DNA of 64,000 bases from Vibrio panuliri (GTDB taxonomy: Bacteria > Pseudomonadota > Gammaproteobacteria > Enterobacterales > Vibrionaceae). Under the pieces are notes generated by a model. The model had not been told where the DNA came from. It ran no database searches and saw only the letters and a program-made list of their open reading frames with translations. How positions within the stretch are numbered: the stretch's first letter is position 1; every line of letters starts with the position of its first letter. The translations under genes and the position numbers were made by a program. The DNA lies in the NCBI RefSeq assembly GCF_009938205.1, contig NZ_AP019655.1:248001-312000 (forward strand). Reading direction: 5' to 3'. Positions 27,445-34,971 of this stretch are shown here, piece after piece.

Positions 27445-28479
27445 TTATTGACCCATTTTGACGACGTTTACCCACTTGTTGATCAAGCGTTTACGTTCGT
27501 CAGATGAACCATATTTCTCCATGTCGTAATCGATAAGTTCTAACGTGTTAGGATCTAGAGCGTTTGGTGATTGCTCTGCTGTTGTGTTAGTGAGGATTTG
27601 GAAAGATTTACCTTTCTTCCATGCTGTTTCCTGACCTTCTTTTGAAAGCACAAAGTCGAGGAATTTCTGAGCATTTTCTAGGTTACGTGCACCTTTAATG
27701 ATACTCACGCCACCAATCTCATAACCAGTACCTTCACATGGTGAGATAAGTTCAAGTGGGGCACCTTTTGATTGCTCTAGAGAGTAATCATGTAAGAAAC
27801 CAATACCGATTGCTACTTCGCCACGAGCTGCGTTGCGTGAAGGAGTCACACCTGATTTGGTGTATTGAGAAACGTTTTTATCTAACGCTTTGAAGTAGTT
27901 AAATGCTTTATCTTCGTCCCAAAGCTGAATAAAGGTCGCAAGTGCTGTGTAAGCAGTACCTGAGCTTTGAGGATCCGAGATTTGAATTTCACCAGCGTAT
28001 TCAGGTTTGGTTAGGTCGCTCCAGCAGCGAGGAATTTCAAGCCCTTTTTCTGCTAGACGGTCTTTGTTAACACCAAAGCCTAAGATACCCATGTAAACCG
28101 CAGATGAGTAGTTGCCTTTACGTTTGGCTGGGTCTTTGAAGTCATCCATGATGAATTCAAGTTGAGGAGACTTGTAAGCTTCCAAAAGATCCATCTCACC
28201 ACCTTGAGATTGTGGATCCAATGTACCGCCGTACCATACGTCTGCACGTGGGTTTTTCTTCTCTGCATCAATTTTAGCCAGAGTACTGCCCGAACCGTTA
28301 CGTACAAACGATGTTTTTACATCGTATTTTTCTGAGAAAGCTTTGGTTGCAGCTTCACACATAGCGTTAGTCGCACTACAGTAAACCACTAAACGACCAT
28401 CTGCCATTGCTTGAGGAGCCGCCATTGCTGCACCAAGGATGCAAGCAGAGAGTAGGCTGCGTTTTGTTCCAACTTTCAT
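27445..28479 (-). CDS. afuA: Periplasmic sugar-phosphate-binding protein (AfuA-like)
   Basis: The 344-residue protein has a 26-residue signal peptide ending AMA and a type-2 periplasmic-binding fold (LVVYCSATNAMCEAATKAF). FbpA-type iron binders hold Fe3+ with a pair of adjacent tyrosines; here that position reads GFLH230-D231-Y. AfuA proteins that bind glucose-6-, fructose-6- and sedoheptulose-7-phosphate use, as I recall, a serine in the GSGS loop, a His-Asp pair and a Glu 23 residues later; this protein has S63, H230-D231 and E254 at exactly that spacing. ATG 28479 has AGAGGA upstream; the frame is open 20 codons earlier. It follows uhpC by 79 bases. Confidence 0.85.
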   Translation of the reverse strand: MKVGTKRSLLSACILGAAMAAPQAMADGRLVVYCSATNAMCEAATKAFSEKYDVKTSFVRNGSGSTLAKIDAEKKNPRADVWYGGTLDPQSQGGEMDLLEAYKSPQLEFIMDDFKDPAKRKGNYSSAVYMGILGFGVNKDRLAEKGLEIPRCWSDLTKPEYAGEIQISDPQSSGTAYTALATFIQLWDEDKAFNYFKALDKNVSQYTKSGVTPSRNAARGEVAIGIGFLHDYSLEQSKGAPLELISPCEGTGYEIGGVSIIKGARNLENAQKFLDFVLSKEGQETAWKKGKSFQILTNTTAEQSPNALDPNTLELIDYDMEKYGSSDERKRLINKWVNVVKMGQ

Positions 28480-28558
28480 GTTATTTCCTCTTGTTGTATC
28501 CAACTGTAGGGTTGGTAAGTCCTTGCGGTATAAAAACAACGAGAGGGAACTTGTTAAG

Positions 28559-29860
28559 TTAGGTTATTGCTATCCCTGCCCGTTGTTGAGCTTTAACAAA
28601 AGGAAGAATCAACAACCCGATTAATGCTGCTGAGAGCGTGATAATCGAGAAAAATCCTTCCCAGTTAAACTGGTCTATTACAAGTGCGAGTGGGTAGCCC
28701 GCAAGTGCAGCGCCGATATAGGCGAACAATCCAACAAAGCCAGTCGCGGTGCCCGCGGCATCTTTGTGCGAACATTCAGCGGCTGCCATACCAATCATCA
28801 TTTGCGGGCCAAACACGAAGAAGCCAATCGCGAAAAAACAGCCTGATAAAATGATGAAATTATCTAATGGGGTGAGCCATAGTGCGGCCACTGAAACGAA
28901 AATCCCCAAAGCAAACAGTAAAATCATCGGTGCGCGGTTGCCGTGGAAAAACTTGTCCGATCCCCAGCCGCCAAACAGCGATCCTAGAAATCCGCCCACT
29001 TCAAACATGGCAACAGCGGCATTAGCGCTAAACAGTTGGTATTCGTGGCGTTGGGTAAGATAAAGATTGCCCCAATCGTTGATGGCAATGCGCACCACGT
29101 AAACCAACAAATATGAGCTACAAAGCAACCAAATGTATTTATTGCCTAACACATAAGTTTTGACTACCTGCCAGAAGGGCAACCCAAGACCTTCCGCCTC
29201 ATGTGCTTGTTCTAATTGGTCTTTGCGCCAGTCACCTACGCTTGGTAAGCCCATCGTGGTTGGTCTGTCTCGTAAGCGAAAGCAGAGCACGATGCCCACC
29301 AAAATGGCCAAGCAACCGGGGAGGATAAAACCAAAACGCCAACCCCAAGTGACCGCGGCAAAACCGATGCCTATTGGTATAAGTGCGCCACTTAAGTTGT
29401 GGCAGGTGTTCCAAATCGACCACCAAAAACCGCGTTCAGAGCGTGAATACCAACTGGTGAGCAACTTGGCACAGGGTGGCCATCCCCAACCTTGGAAAAA
29501 TGCGTTTAGTGTCCAAAGCAAAGCAAACGCGAATAGGGACGAACTCAAACCAAAAGCAATATTGATAATGCCGGTAATGATCAGACCAAGCCCCATAAAG
29601 TAAGCAGGCTTGGTTTGGTCACTGACCATGCCAGAGAGAAATTTTGACATCCCATACGTGATGTAAAACAGCGTGCCCAAAATCCCAATATCGGATGTTT
29701 CTAAACCTAAATCACTGATCATACTTGGCATCGCAAAGTTCAGGCTTTTGCGAGTAAAGTAGAATACGCCGTAGCCTAAATACATCACCATCATCAGGTG
29801 AAGTCGCCAGTAACGGTATGTCTCATCAATCTGTTTGGGGGTTAAGCTCGCAGTTAACAC
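28559..29860 (-). CDS. uhpC: Membrane sensor of hexose phosphate, UhpC-like (organophosphate:phosphate antiporter family)
   Basis: The 433-residue protein has 12 membrane segments and the OPA-family marks YFTRKSLNFAMPSM near residue 34 and FWWSIWNTCHNLSGALIP near residue 145. UhpC in enteric bacteria is a transporter-like receptor that detects external glucose-6-phosphate and signals through UhpB. Its place directly between uhpB and a transport operon supports the receptor reading over a free-standing antiporter. It starts with GTG behind GGAGAAG. There is no separate uhpT gene in the window. Confidence 0.85.
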   Translation of the reverse strand: MLTASLTPKQIDETYRYWRLHLMMVMYLGYGVFYFTRKSLNFAMPSMISDLGLETSDIGILGTLFYITYGMSKFLSGMVSDQTKPAYFMGLGLIITGIINIAFGLSSSLFAFALLWTLNAFFQGWGWPPCAKLLTSWYSRSERGFWWSIWNTCHNLSGALIPIGIGFAAVTWGWRFGFILPGCLAILVGIVLCFRLRDRPTTMGLPSVGDWRKDQLEQAHEAEGLGLPFWQVVKTYVLGNKYIWLLCSSYLLVYVVRIAINDWGNLYLTQRHEYQLFSANAAVAMFEVGGFLGSLFGGWGSDKFFHGNRAPMILLFALGIFVSVAALWLTPLDNFIILSGCFFAIGFFVFGPQMMIGMAAAECSHKDAAGTATGFVGLFAYIGAALAGYPLALVIDQFNWEGFFSIITLSAALIGLLILPFVKAQQRAGIAIT

Positions 29861-29932
29861 TCACTCTTCTCCTTGGCATGAAAGAATGGTAACCAACCCA
29901 TAAGGGCAATGAATTGGACGGTTTTATATATC

Positions 29933-29951
29933 ACTAGGAAATTTTCCTAGT
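29933..29951. promoter_or_regulatory. Palindrome upstream of uhpC, possible UhpA target
   Basis: A perfect 9+1+9 inverted repeat, ACTAGGAAA-t-TTTCCTAGT, overlaps the last codon region of uhpB and lies about 73 bases before the uhpC start. It has almost no loop, so a protein site is more likely than a terminator hairpin. It could drive or repress uhpC-afuABC. Confidence 0.4.
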
Positions 29952-31551
29952 TTGTCAGAGATGTTTTGTTTTTTGTGGGTAAGTTAACAAATATTCGGCT
30001 ACCCAATGAGTTAGAGGTAATACTCATGGTGCCGCCAAGCGCACTAACGCGCTCTTCGATTCCACGTAGCCCTTGGCCTTTGTGTCGCCAGTTTTCGGGT
30101 AAACCCACCCCGTTGTCCCGCAGTTCAAGGCTGAAACGATCGCCAGGAACTAAAGAGAGCTGAACTTGAGTTGCTTGCGAGTGTTTGCAGGTATTGTTCA
30201 ACAGCTCTTGCACCACGCGGTAGAGTGTGACGGCTGTGATGTCGTCGAGTCGATCGGCGAAAATACCGAAGTTCAGTCTGAAATCAATATCCCGTTCTGC
30301 AAATTTCATTTCGGTCACTAATTGACGAATCGCACTCTCTAAACCAAATTCGTCCAGCGCATGGGGACGAAGTTGCTTAAGTAGTTGCTTGGTCGAGCTA
30401 TGGATACGCAATGCCAGTTCGTTGGTGGTATTGGCAATCGCGATCTGCTGCTCATCTTTGGCTAAGCGTTTGCTCAGCATAGATTGAATTTGAATCGCAG
30501 TAATATTTTGCCCAATCTCATCGTGCAGTTCACGAGCTAAGGACTTACGCACTTCTTCTTCGACATGGACCAGTTGTCGAGCCAGTTGCTGTTTGTTTGC
30601 TAACTCTCTCTCCAAGGTTAAATTGGCCTGATGTAACTTTTGCGCAAGGAAGTACTGGCGGCTGATGGCAATGCCGAGTCCAAGGCCTATCAAGGCTTGA
30701 GTTGAGATAAACGTCTGTAGTTCCAAATCGGTTTCAAAAGAGCCGGTCACCTGACGAGCCGCTGCCAGCAAAATACTGTTCATGACACTGGCAAGAACGC
30801 CCCCCTGCCAACCATAGCGGTACGCCATAAAAATGTTGGGCAACAAAAAGATTAGCAGGGCTAACGGCTTCATTTGGTCGAGCAGAGTTAGTTCAGTGAT
30901 TAAGCCGATAGCAAAGAACAGCAAGCACCAAATAAGCGCTGAGGCACGTAGAGTCACCTCTTGATGAATCAGTGTCGGCGTAAGAGGTTGCCAGACTTGT
31001 CTTAACAGATAGTCATACACCAGATAGAAAAACGGAGTGAGTAATAGACCACCAGTTAACGTCGCAACGCCACCTTGTAAAGCGTATAACGCGCCAAGAG
31101 CAAACGGCTTTGTCAGTAGCAGTAAAGCAAAGCCACAAGCAAGAGAGTAGGCAATAGCAAGACCAGACAAAGCGAGTAAACGCTGCCAGTAGATTTGCAG
31201 AGGTCGCCAAATTTGTTGAAATACCAACGCAAAAGCGTGATTAAAACCTGCAAACATCATCAGCAAGTAACAGTAGGTTGGCTGGTTGGTTAACTCAATT
31301 AGACTCCATGCGAGTAATATTTCCGCGATGGTAAACCAAGGCCACAACTTTCGCGTGGTGAGCGTATACAGTGCGAGTTTAAAACCCGTTGGTAGCAATA
31401 GCCCCGCAAGCAGTACGTCAGGAGCTAAATAGAGGCTGACGTTCCATAAGCAAAACCAACATATAACGTAACCCACTATGGCAAATGTGTAGCTAAAACC
31501 GTGGGTTAAAATGAGTTTTGGCAGGTGTTTTCGCCGAGCAAGTTCACTCAT
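29947..31551 (-). CDS. uhpB: Sensor histidine kinase UhpB-like
   Basis: The 534-residue protein has an N-terminal block of about eight membrane segments (MASE1/UhpB type, residues 10-300), a coiled linker (LTLERELANKQQLARQLVHV) and a HisKA_3 dimerisation domain whose phosphorylated histidine is in SLARELHDEIGQN, then an HATPase with ELLNNTCKHSQATQ and DNGVGLP. It would phosphorylate UhpA when UhpC binds ligand. Its ATG overlaps the uhpA stop codon by four bases (ATGA), so translation is coupled. Confidence 0.9.
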   Translation of the reverse strand: MSELARRKHLPKLILTHGFSYTFAIVGYVICWFCLWNVSLYLAPDVLLAGLLLPTGFKLALYTLTTRKLWPWFTIAEILLAWSLIELTNQPTYCYLLMMFAGFNHAFALVFQQIWRPLQIYWQRLLALSGLAIAYSLACGFALLLLTKPFALGALYALQGGVATLTGGLLLTPFFYLVYDYLLRQVWQPLTPTLIHQEVTLRASALIWCLLFFAIGLITELTLLDQMKPLALLIFLLPNIFMAYRYGWQGGVLASVMNSILLAAARQVTGSFETDLELQTFISTQALIGLGLGIAISRQYFLAQKLHQANLTLERELANKQQLARQLVHVEEEVRKSLARELHDEIGQNITAIQIQSMLSKRLAKDEQQIAIANTTNELALRIHSSTKQLLKQLRPHALDEFGLESAIRQLVTEMKFAERDIDFRLNFGIFADRLDDITAVTLYRVVQELLNNTCKHSQATQVQLSLVPGDRFSLELRDNGVGLPENWRHKGQGLRGIEERVSALGGTMSITSNSLGSRIFVNLPTKNKTSLTN

Positions 31552-32183
31552 ACGGTTTCATCACTGAGCAGTTTGTGTTGCAGGGCAAAACGAATCAAAT
31601 CGACGTTATTGGAAAGATTGAGCTTGCTTAAGATATTCGCGCGATGTACGTGGATAGTTTTATGGCTGATTGAAAGTTTGTTGCCCACTTCTTTAACATC
31701 GAGACCTTGGATAAGATGATCAAAAACCTCGCGCTCGCGTTTGGTTAACTCTTTTAACGCAGAAGGTGAAGAGGAGGCGTTGCTCAGATTCACCAACGCA
31801 TCAGTGCAAAGGTAGCGATCACCCGATGCGACTTTGCGAATTGCGGTCACCAGTTCTTGAGGGCCACATTTCTTCGATAGATAGCCATACGCGCCAACCT
31901 CAATTGCTTTACTCACAAATGAGGCGGAATCATAAATACTGAGCATGATGGCTTTTAACTCCGGTTGCTTACGGCGGAGTTTCTCTAGTAGCACTAATCC
32001 ACTTTCATCAGGCATCGAGATATCGATAACAGCGACGTCAATATTGGACACTGACAGCACTCTGTAGGCGTCACGGGCGTTATCAAACTCGCTGTGCACT
32101 TCAATATCGGGCTCACAAGAGAGAAGTTGGGCGAAACCAGAGCGAACCATAATATGGTCGTCAACAAGTGAAACTGAAATCAT
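31548..32183 (-). CDS. uhpA: Response regulator UhpA-like (NarL/FixJ type)
   Basis: The 211-residue protein has a receiver domain with acidic pocket D8-D9, the phosphoacceptor D54 in VAVIDISMPDES and the conserved lysine in YLSKKCGP, and a LuxR-type helix-turn-helix from about residue 145 (LTKREREVFDHLIQGLDVKE, HKTIHVHRANILSKL). UhpA activates the hexose-phosphate transport gene. It is the first gene of the cluster and overlaps uhpB by four bases. With no uhpT in sight, its likely targets are uhpC and afuABC. Confidence 0.92.
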   Translation of the reverse strand: MISVSLVDDHIMVRSGFAQLLSCEPDIEVHSEFDNARDAYRVLSVSNIDVAVIDISMPDESGLVLLEKLRRKQPELKAIMLSIYDSASFVSKAIEVGAYGYLSKKCGPQELVTAIRKVASGDRYLCTDALVNLSNASSSPSALKELTKREREVFDHLIQGLDVKEVGNKLSISHKTIHVHRANILSKLNLSNNVDLIRFALQHKLLSDETV

Positions 32184-32314
32184 AGCGGTGTCCTAGAGTT
32201 AACAACTGATGATTGCAAATCCGTAAGGATGTTTCAAAATCAACAGAGAAGTCTGTGATTGCGATCTAGTATTCACTTTTAAAACTTAACTAACTGATTT
32301 GCCTTTAGTTCTAT

Positions 32315-33499
32315 TTAAGCTTCCTGAGGTTCTGGGCAACTGAACCCTCGAATGATGTTGGCGAAAGTAATTGCAGTGAAAACCGTGATGACGATTGAAA
32401 GGTGCCAAGCTTGGCTTAACCCCAACTGCATCAACAGCATACTGACCACCGAGGATACGACCATTTGCCCCCCACCAGACATCGCTGCGGCGGCACCGGC
32501 GTGTTTTTTGTAAGGTAACATCACCATCGCTTGAGCAGTCGGCATGGCGATACCGTTACCCAATATCATCATTAACTGGCCGAGCATCAGATACAGAGGC
32601 TCTAAGGGACAAAAAAACAACCAAACTGCAGCGCTAAGATGAAGCACGGGCGTCCAGAGTAGCATCTTTTTACTGCCTATAATTGGCCTGATGCGATTAC
32701 ATATGCTGGTACCCGCCAACATGCCGAGTGCAGGGATCACTGCCCACATTGCGTATTCATCAGATGTCATGCCGATTTGGTTTTGCATAATAAAAGGCAT
32801 CACAGAGACGGTAGTGATCATCAGGGCAAAGTTAAGCCAACCTATGCTGGCAAAACTCATAAAGTAACGGGAAGTAACCAGTTCACGGTACTGCACGAGC
32901 ATTTTTTTAGGCGAAGGGACTTTGGAGCGCTGAGCAATGGTTTCTTTAAAGCGCAAAGCGATAATTGTCCATGCCAATGAAACGTAGCAAAGCAATGAGA
33001 TAAAGACCATGCTCCAACCAAAGTGGAAGTTAATAAACCCACCAATAACTGGGGCAAATAGTGGGGTAATGGAGGCCGCCATTGCAATGTAAGACATTGC
33101 CAGTGGTAAGTCTGGGCCATTAAAGCGGTCTCGCGTTGAAGCGCGCGCTAACACTGCGCAGCACCCAGTCCCTAAGCCTTGTAAGAAGCGCCCAGCGATC
33201 ATACCTGTAAAAGAGTCGCTTAAGCAGATGATCATCACAAGTCCGCTCATGGCAATAAGTAACCCGCTCAGTAATACCACTTTGCGGCCTAAGGCATCAG
33301 AAATCGGGCCGTATAAGAACTGCGATGGACCAAAGCCGAGTAAGTAAATACTGACTAACAGTTGTGCTTGGTCGAGTGAAATCGAGAAATCTTTGGCTAT
33401 CCAAGGCAGTGAGGGAAAGACTAACCCCATGCTCAATTGGCCAACACTGATGATCAGGCATGCAAGTAAAATAGTTTTAAACTCAAAGGCTTTATTCAC
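32315..33499 (-). CDS. Drug-resistance MFS transporter, Bcr/CflA-like 12-segment type
   Basis: The 394-residue protein has 12 membrane segments with the drug:H+ antiporter motifs: GPISDALGRKVVLLSG in loop 2-3, GRFLQGLGTGC in segment 4 and the TPLFAPVIGGFI antiporter motif in segment 5. It should export small toxic compounds across the inner membrane. Its GTG start shares the sequence GTGA with the stop codon of the recombinase-like gene, so it is translated only as part of that operon. That pairing suggests the upstream protein regulates it. Confidence 0.88.
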   Translation of the reverse strand: MNKAFEFKTILLACLIISVGQLSMGLVFPSLPWIAKDFSISLDQAQLLVSIYLLGFGPSQFLYGPISDALGRKVVLLSGLLIAMSGLVMIICLSDSFTGMIAGRFLQGLGTGCCAVLARASTRDRFNGPDLPLAMSYIAMAASITPLFAPVIGGFINFHFGWSMVFISLLCYVSLAWTIIALRFKETIAQRSKVPSPKKMLVQYRELVTSRYFMSFASIGWLNFALMITTVSVMPFIMQNQIGMTSDEYAMWAVIPALGMLAGTSICNRIRPIIGSKKMLLWTPVLHLSAAVWLFFCPLEPLYLMLGQLMMILGNGIAMPTAQAMVMLPYKKHAGAAAAMSGGGQMVVSSVVSMLLMQLGLSQAWHLSIVITVFTAITFANIIRGFSCPEPQEA

Positions 33500-34140
33500 G
33501 ATTCATCACCGCCACGCTGGTGGCAACGACCACGGCGACGTAAGCCACCTTCATCATCGATTTGTTTTAGTTTCGCTTTGACACGCTTGACCGTTGAAAG
33601 GCTCACATCACATTGTTCCGCCACCTTTTGTAAGGTGTAACCTTCAAGAAGTAGCGTCGCAATTTGCTTATGCTTTGCGCGATCGGCTGGTCGTCCGCGA
33701 AACTTTTGCTGCCAAGCATCAGGGTTGCCTTTGAGTGCCTTACGACCTTGTTCTGCAGCAAATAAGCGATGCATCGTCTGCACTTTTTCATAACCGATAA
33801 GCAGGCTGAGTAAGGTGTCAGTTTGTGGGCTATCCGGTGAAAAACGTAAGGGTTCACACATCAGCTGCAAGTGGACGCCTTTGTCCAAGAGTTGCTTTAC
33901 CGTTTGATTGACTTGGCTAAAGTCTTTGCCAAAGGCCGTGAGCCACCAAATGACGACAGTATCACCCGATTGCAATTGCTCAAACAGTTGACTAAATGCA
34001 GGTCTTTCCAACGGAGGGACAAATCCTCGTACTTTATCTTCGACATGCGTTGCTTCAGGCAGGTCGGCGAGCATCATGGTCAGATGCTGCTGATAAGCTT
34101 GGTTGTTGGGTGAAAAACGAGTGTAGAGATAGTGCGTCAT
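33496..34140 (-). CDS. Serine-recombinase-fold protein with lost catalytic arginines, probable regulator
   Basis: The 214-residue protein is built like a small resolvase/invertase: N-terminal catalytic-type domain (about 1-135) and a C-terminal helix-turn-helix (TLQKVAEQCDVSLSTVKRV, about 170-195). The start YLYTRFS keeps R8 and the nucleophile S10. The second active-site strand, normally LDRLGRD, reads L-T68-A69-F-G-K72-D, so the aspartate and both arginines needed for strand exchange are replaced. DKVRG and ERPAF match the next family blocks. The C-terminus is basic and arginine-rich (GLRRRGRCHQRGG). It overlaps the MFS gene by four bases. Loss of catalysis with a kept DNA-binding half suggests a transcription factor; the fold is clear, the role is inferred. 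Confidence 0.75.
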   Translation of the reverse strand: MTHYLYTRFSPNNQAYQQHLTMMLADLPEATHVEDKVRGFVPPLERPAFSQLFEQLQSGDTVVIWWLTAFGKDFSQVNQTVKQLLDKGVHLQLMCEPLRFSPDSPQTDTLLSLLIGYEKVQTMHRLFAAEQGRKALKGNPDAWQQKFRGRPADRAKHKQIATLLLEGYTLQKVAEQCDVSLSTVKRVKAKLKQIDDEGGLRRRGRCHQRGGDES

Positions 34141-34164
34141 TATAGTACCTCAACATGATTTGAT

Positions 34165-34230
34165 GGTTCATATGATGTATTGGCTCATAATATAATTTGG
34201 TTCATATATTAAATCAACACCAAATGAACC
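34165..34230. repeat. Iteron-like repeat array upstream of the recombinase-like gene
   Basis: Three direct copies begin exactly 17 bp apart: GGTTCATAT (34165), GGCTCATAA (34182) and GGTTCATAT (34199). An inverted copy, TGAACC, lies at 34225-34230. All are within 90 bp upstream of the 34140 start codon. This is the pattern of a multi-copy protein binding site, most simply that of the recombinase-fold protein itself. Confidence 0.6.
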
Positions 34231-34373
34231 GTTAGCTTTAGAACATTGCTCAATACTTAGTGATGCGATTAGGTCGTCCGTCAGAAATATCTGACAGGAT
34301 CGGCACGACAAAATAGTTAACTTAGCTCAAGCCCATAAATAGAATACTGCCGTTCCGTTTTTGGTTTAATCAT

Positions 34374-34925
34374 ATGTATAAAAATTGTCTATTCCCTTTG
34401 CTGGCGTGCTCTTTGCCAGTGGTTGCAGCGCCTTATGTTGGTATCGAGATGGGGTATGCAATCCCTCATCATGACATGAAAATGGTCAGTGATGGTTCGG
34501 TGATCAGTCCCGATTCAAATGATCTATTTCTCGGCTTTTACTCGGGTTATCAGTTTGATAAAACTTGGGCTCTTGAGTTGGGTTATCAGCAAAATCAGTA
34601 TACTGGGACAGACAAGACTCGAACGCACGCTACCTTAGACAGTGATCGGTTTTATCTCGCGCCAGTTTACTCAATCTCTTTGACGAATGATCGTGATTGG
34701 AACATCAAGTTTAAAGCGGGTGTTAGCTACGCCCAATATGAATTTACGGGGCAAAATGCTCGTTTTAGTCAGTCTCGAACCAGCAGCGACTTAGGTGTTA
34801 TTGCCGCAGCAGGCATCGAGTATCGATTGATGCCTGAGTTGGGAGTGGGGCTGAACTATAGCTATCAATCAGACAGTTTTGCCAGTGCAAGTGCGCTGTC
34901 ACTGTTTACCCAGTATTACTTTTAG
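34374..34925 (+). CDS. Outer-membrane beta-barrel protein, OmpA/porin-like
   Basis: The 183-residue protein has a signal peptide of about 18 residues (PLLACSLPVVAA) and an eight-strand barrel pattern of alternating residues: YVGIEMGYAIP, LFLGFYSGYQFD, WALELGYQQNQY, FYLAPVYSISL, WNIKFKAGVSYAQYEF, LGVIAAAGIEYRL, GVGLNYSYQS. It ends SLFTQYYF, with the C-terminal phenylalanine used for barrel assembly. No peptidoglycan-binding OmpA domain is attached. The function is not known; a strong terminator follows. Confidence 0.8.
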   Translation: MYKNCLFPLLACSLPVVAAPYVGIEMGYAIPHHDMKMVSDGSVISPDSNDLFLGFYSGYQFDKTWALELGYQQNQYTGTDKTRTHATLDSDRFYLAPVYSISLTNDRDWNIKFKAGVSYAQYEFTGQNARFSQSRTSSDLGVIAAAGIEYRLMPELGVGLNYSYQSDSFASASALSLFTQYYF

Positions 34926-34940
34926 TTGATTGAGCAAAAG

Positions 34941-34964
34941 AAAAGGGTCTATCAGACCCTTTTT
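34941..34964. terminator. Bidirectional terminator between OMP and chemoreceptor genes
   Basis: A 10-bp perfect stem, AAAAGGGTCT (34941-34950) with AGACCCTTTT (34954-34963), has a 3-base loop. It serves two converging genes. Confidence 0.88.
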
Positions 34965-34971
34965 ACTGTTA

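Noticed and set aside
24218..28479. Ferric-ion (Fbp-type) ABC transporter
   Set aside because: The family label fits the fold, but the iron tyrosine pair is missing and the uhpABC context and His-Asp/Glu residues favour sugar phosphates.
33496..34140. Sign of a prophage, transposon or invertible segment from a resolvase-like gene
   Set aside because: No transposase, terminal inverted repeats or invertible promoter are seen; the protein lacks catalytic arginines and is fused by overlap to a transporter gene.
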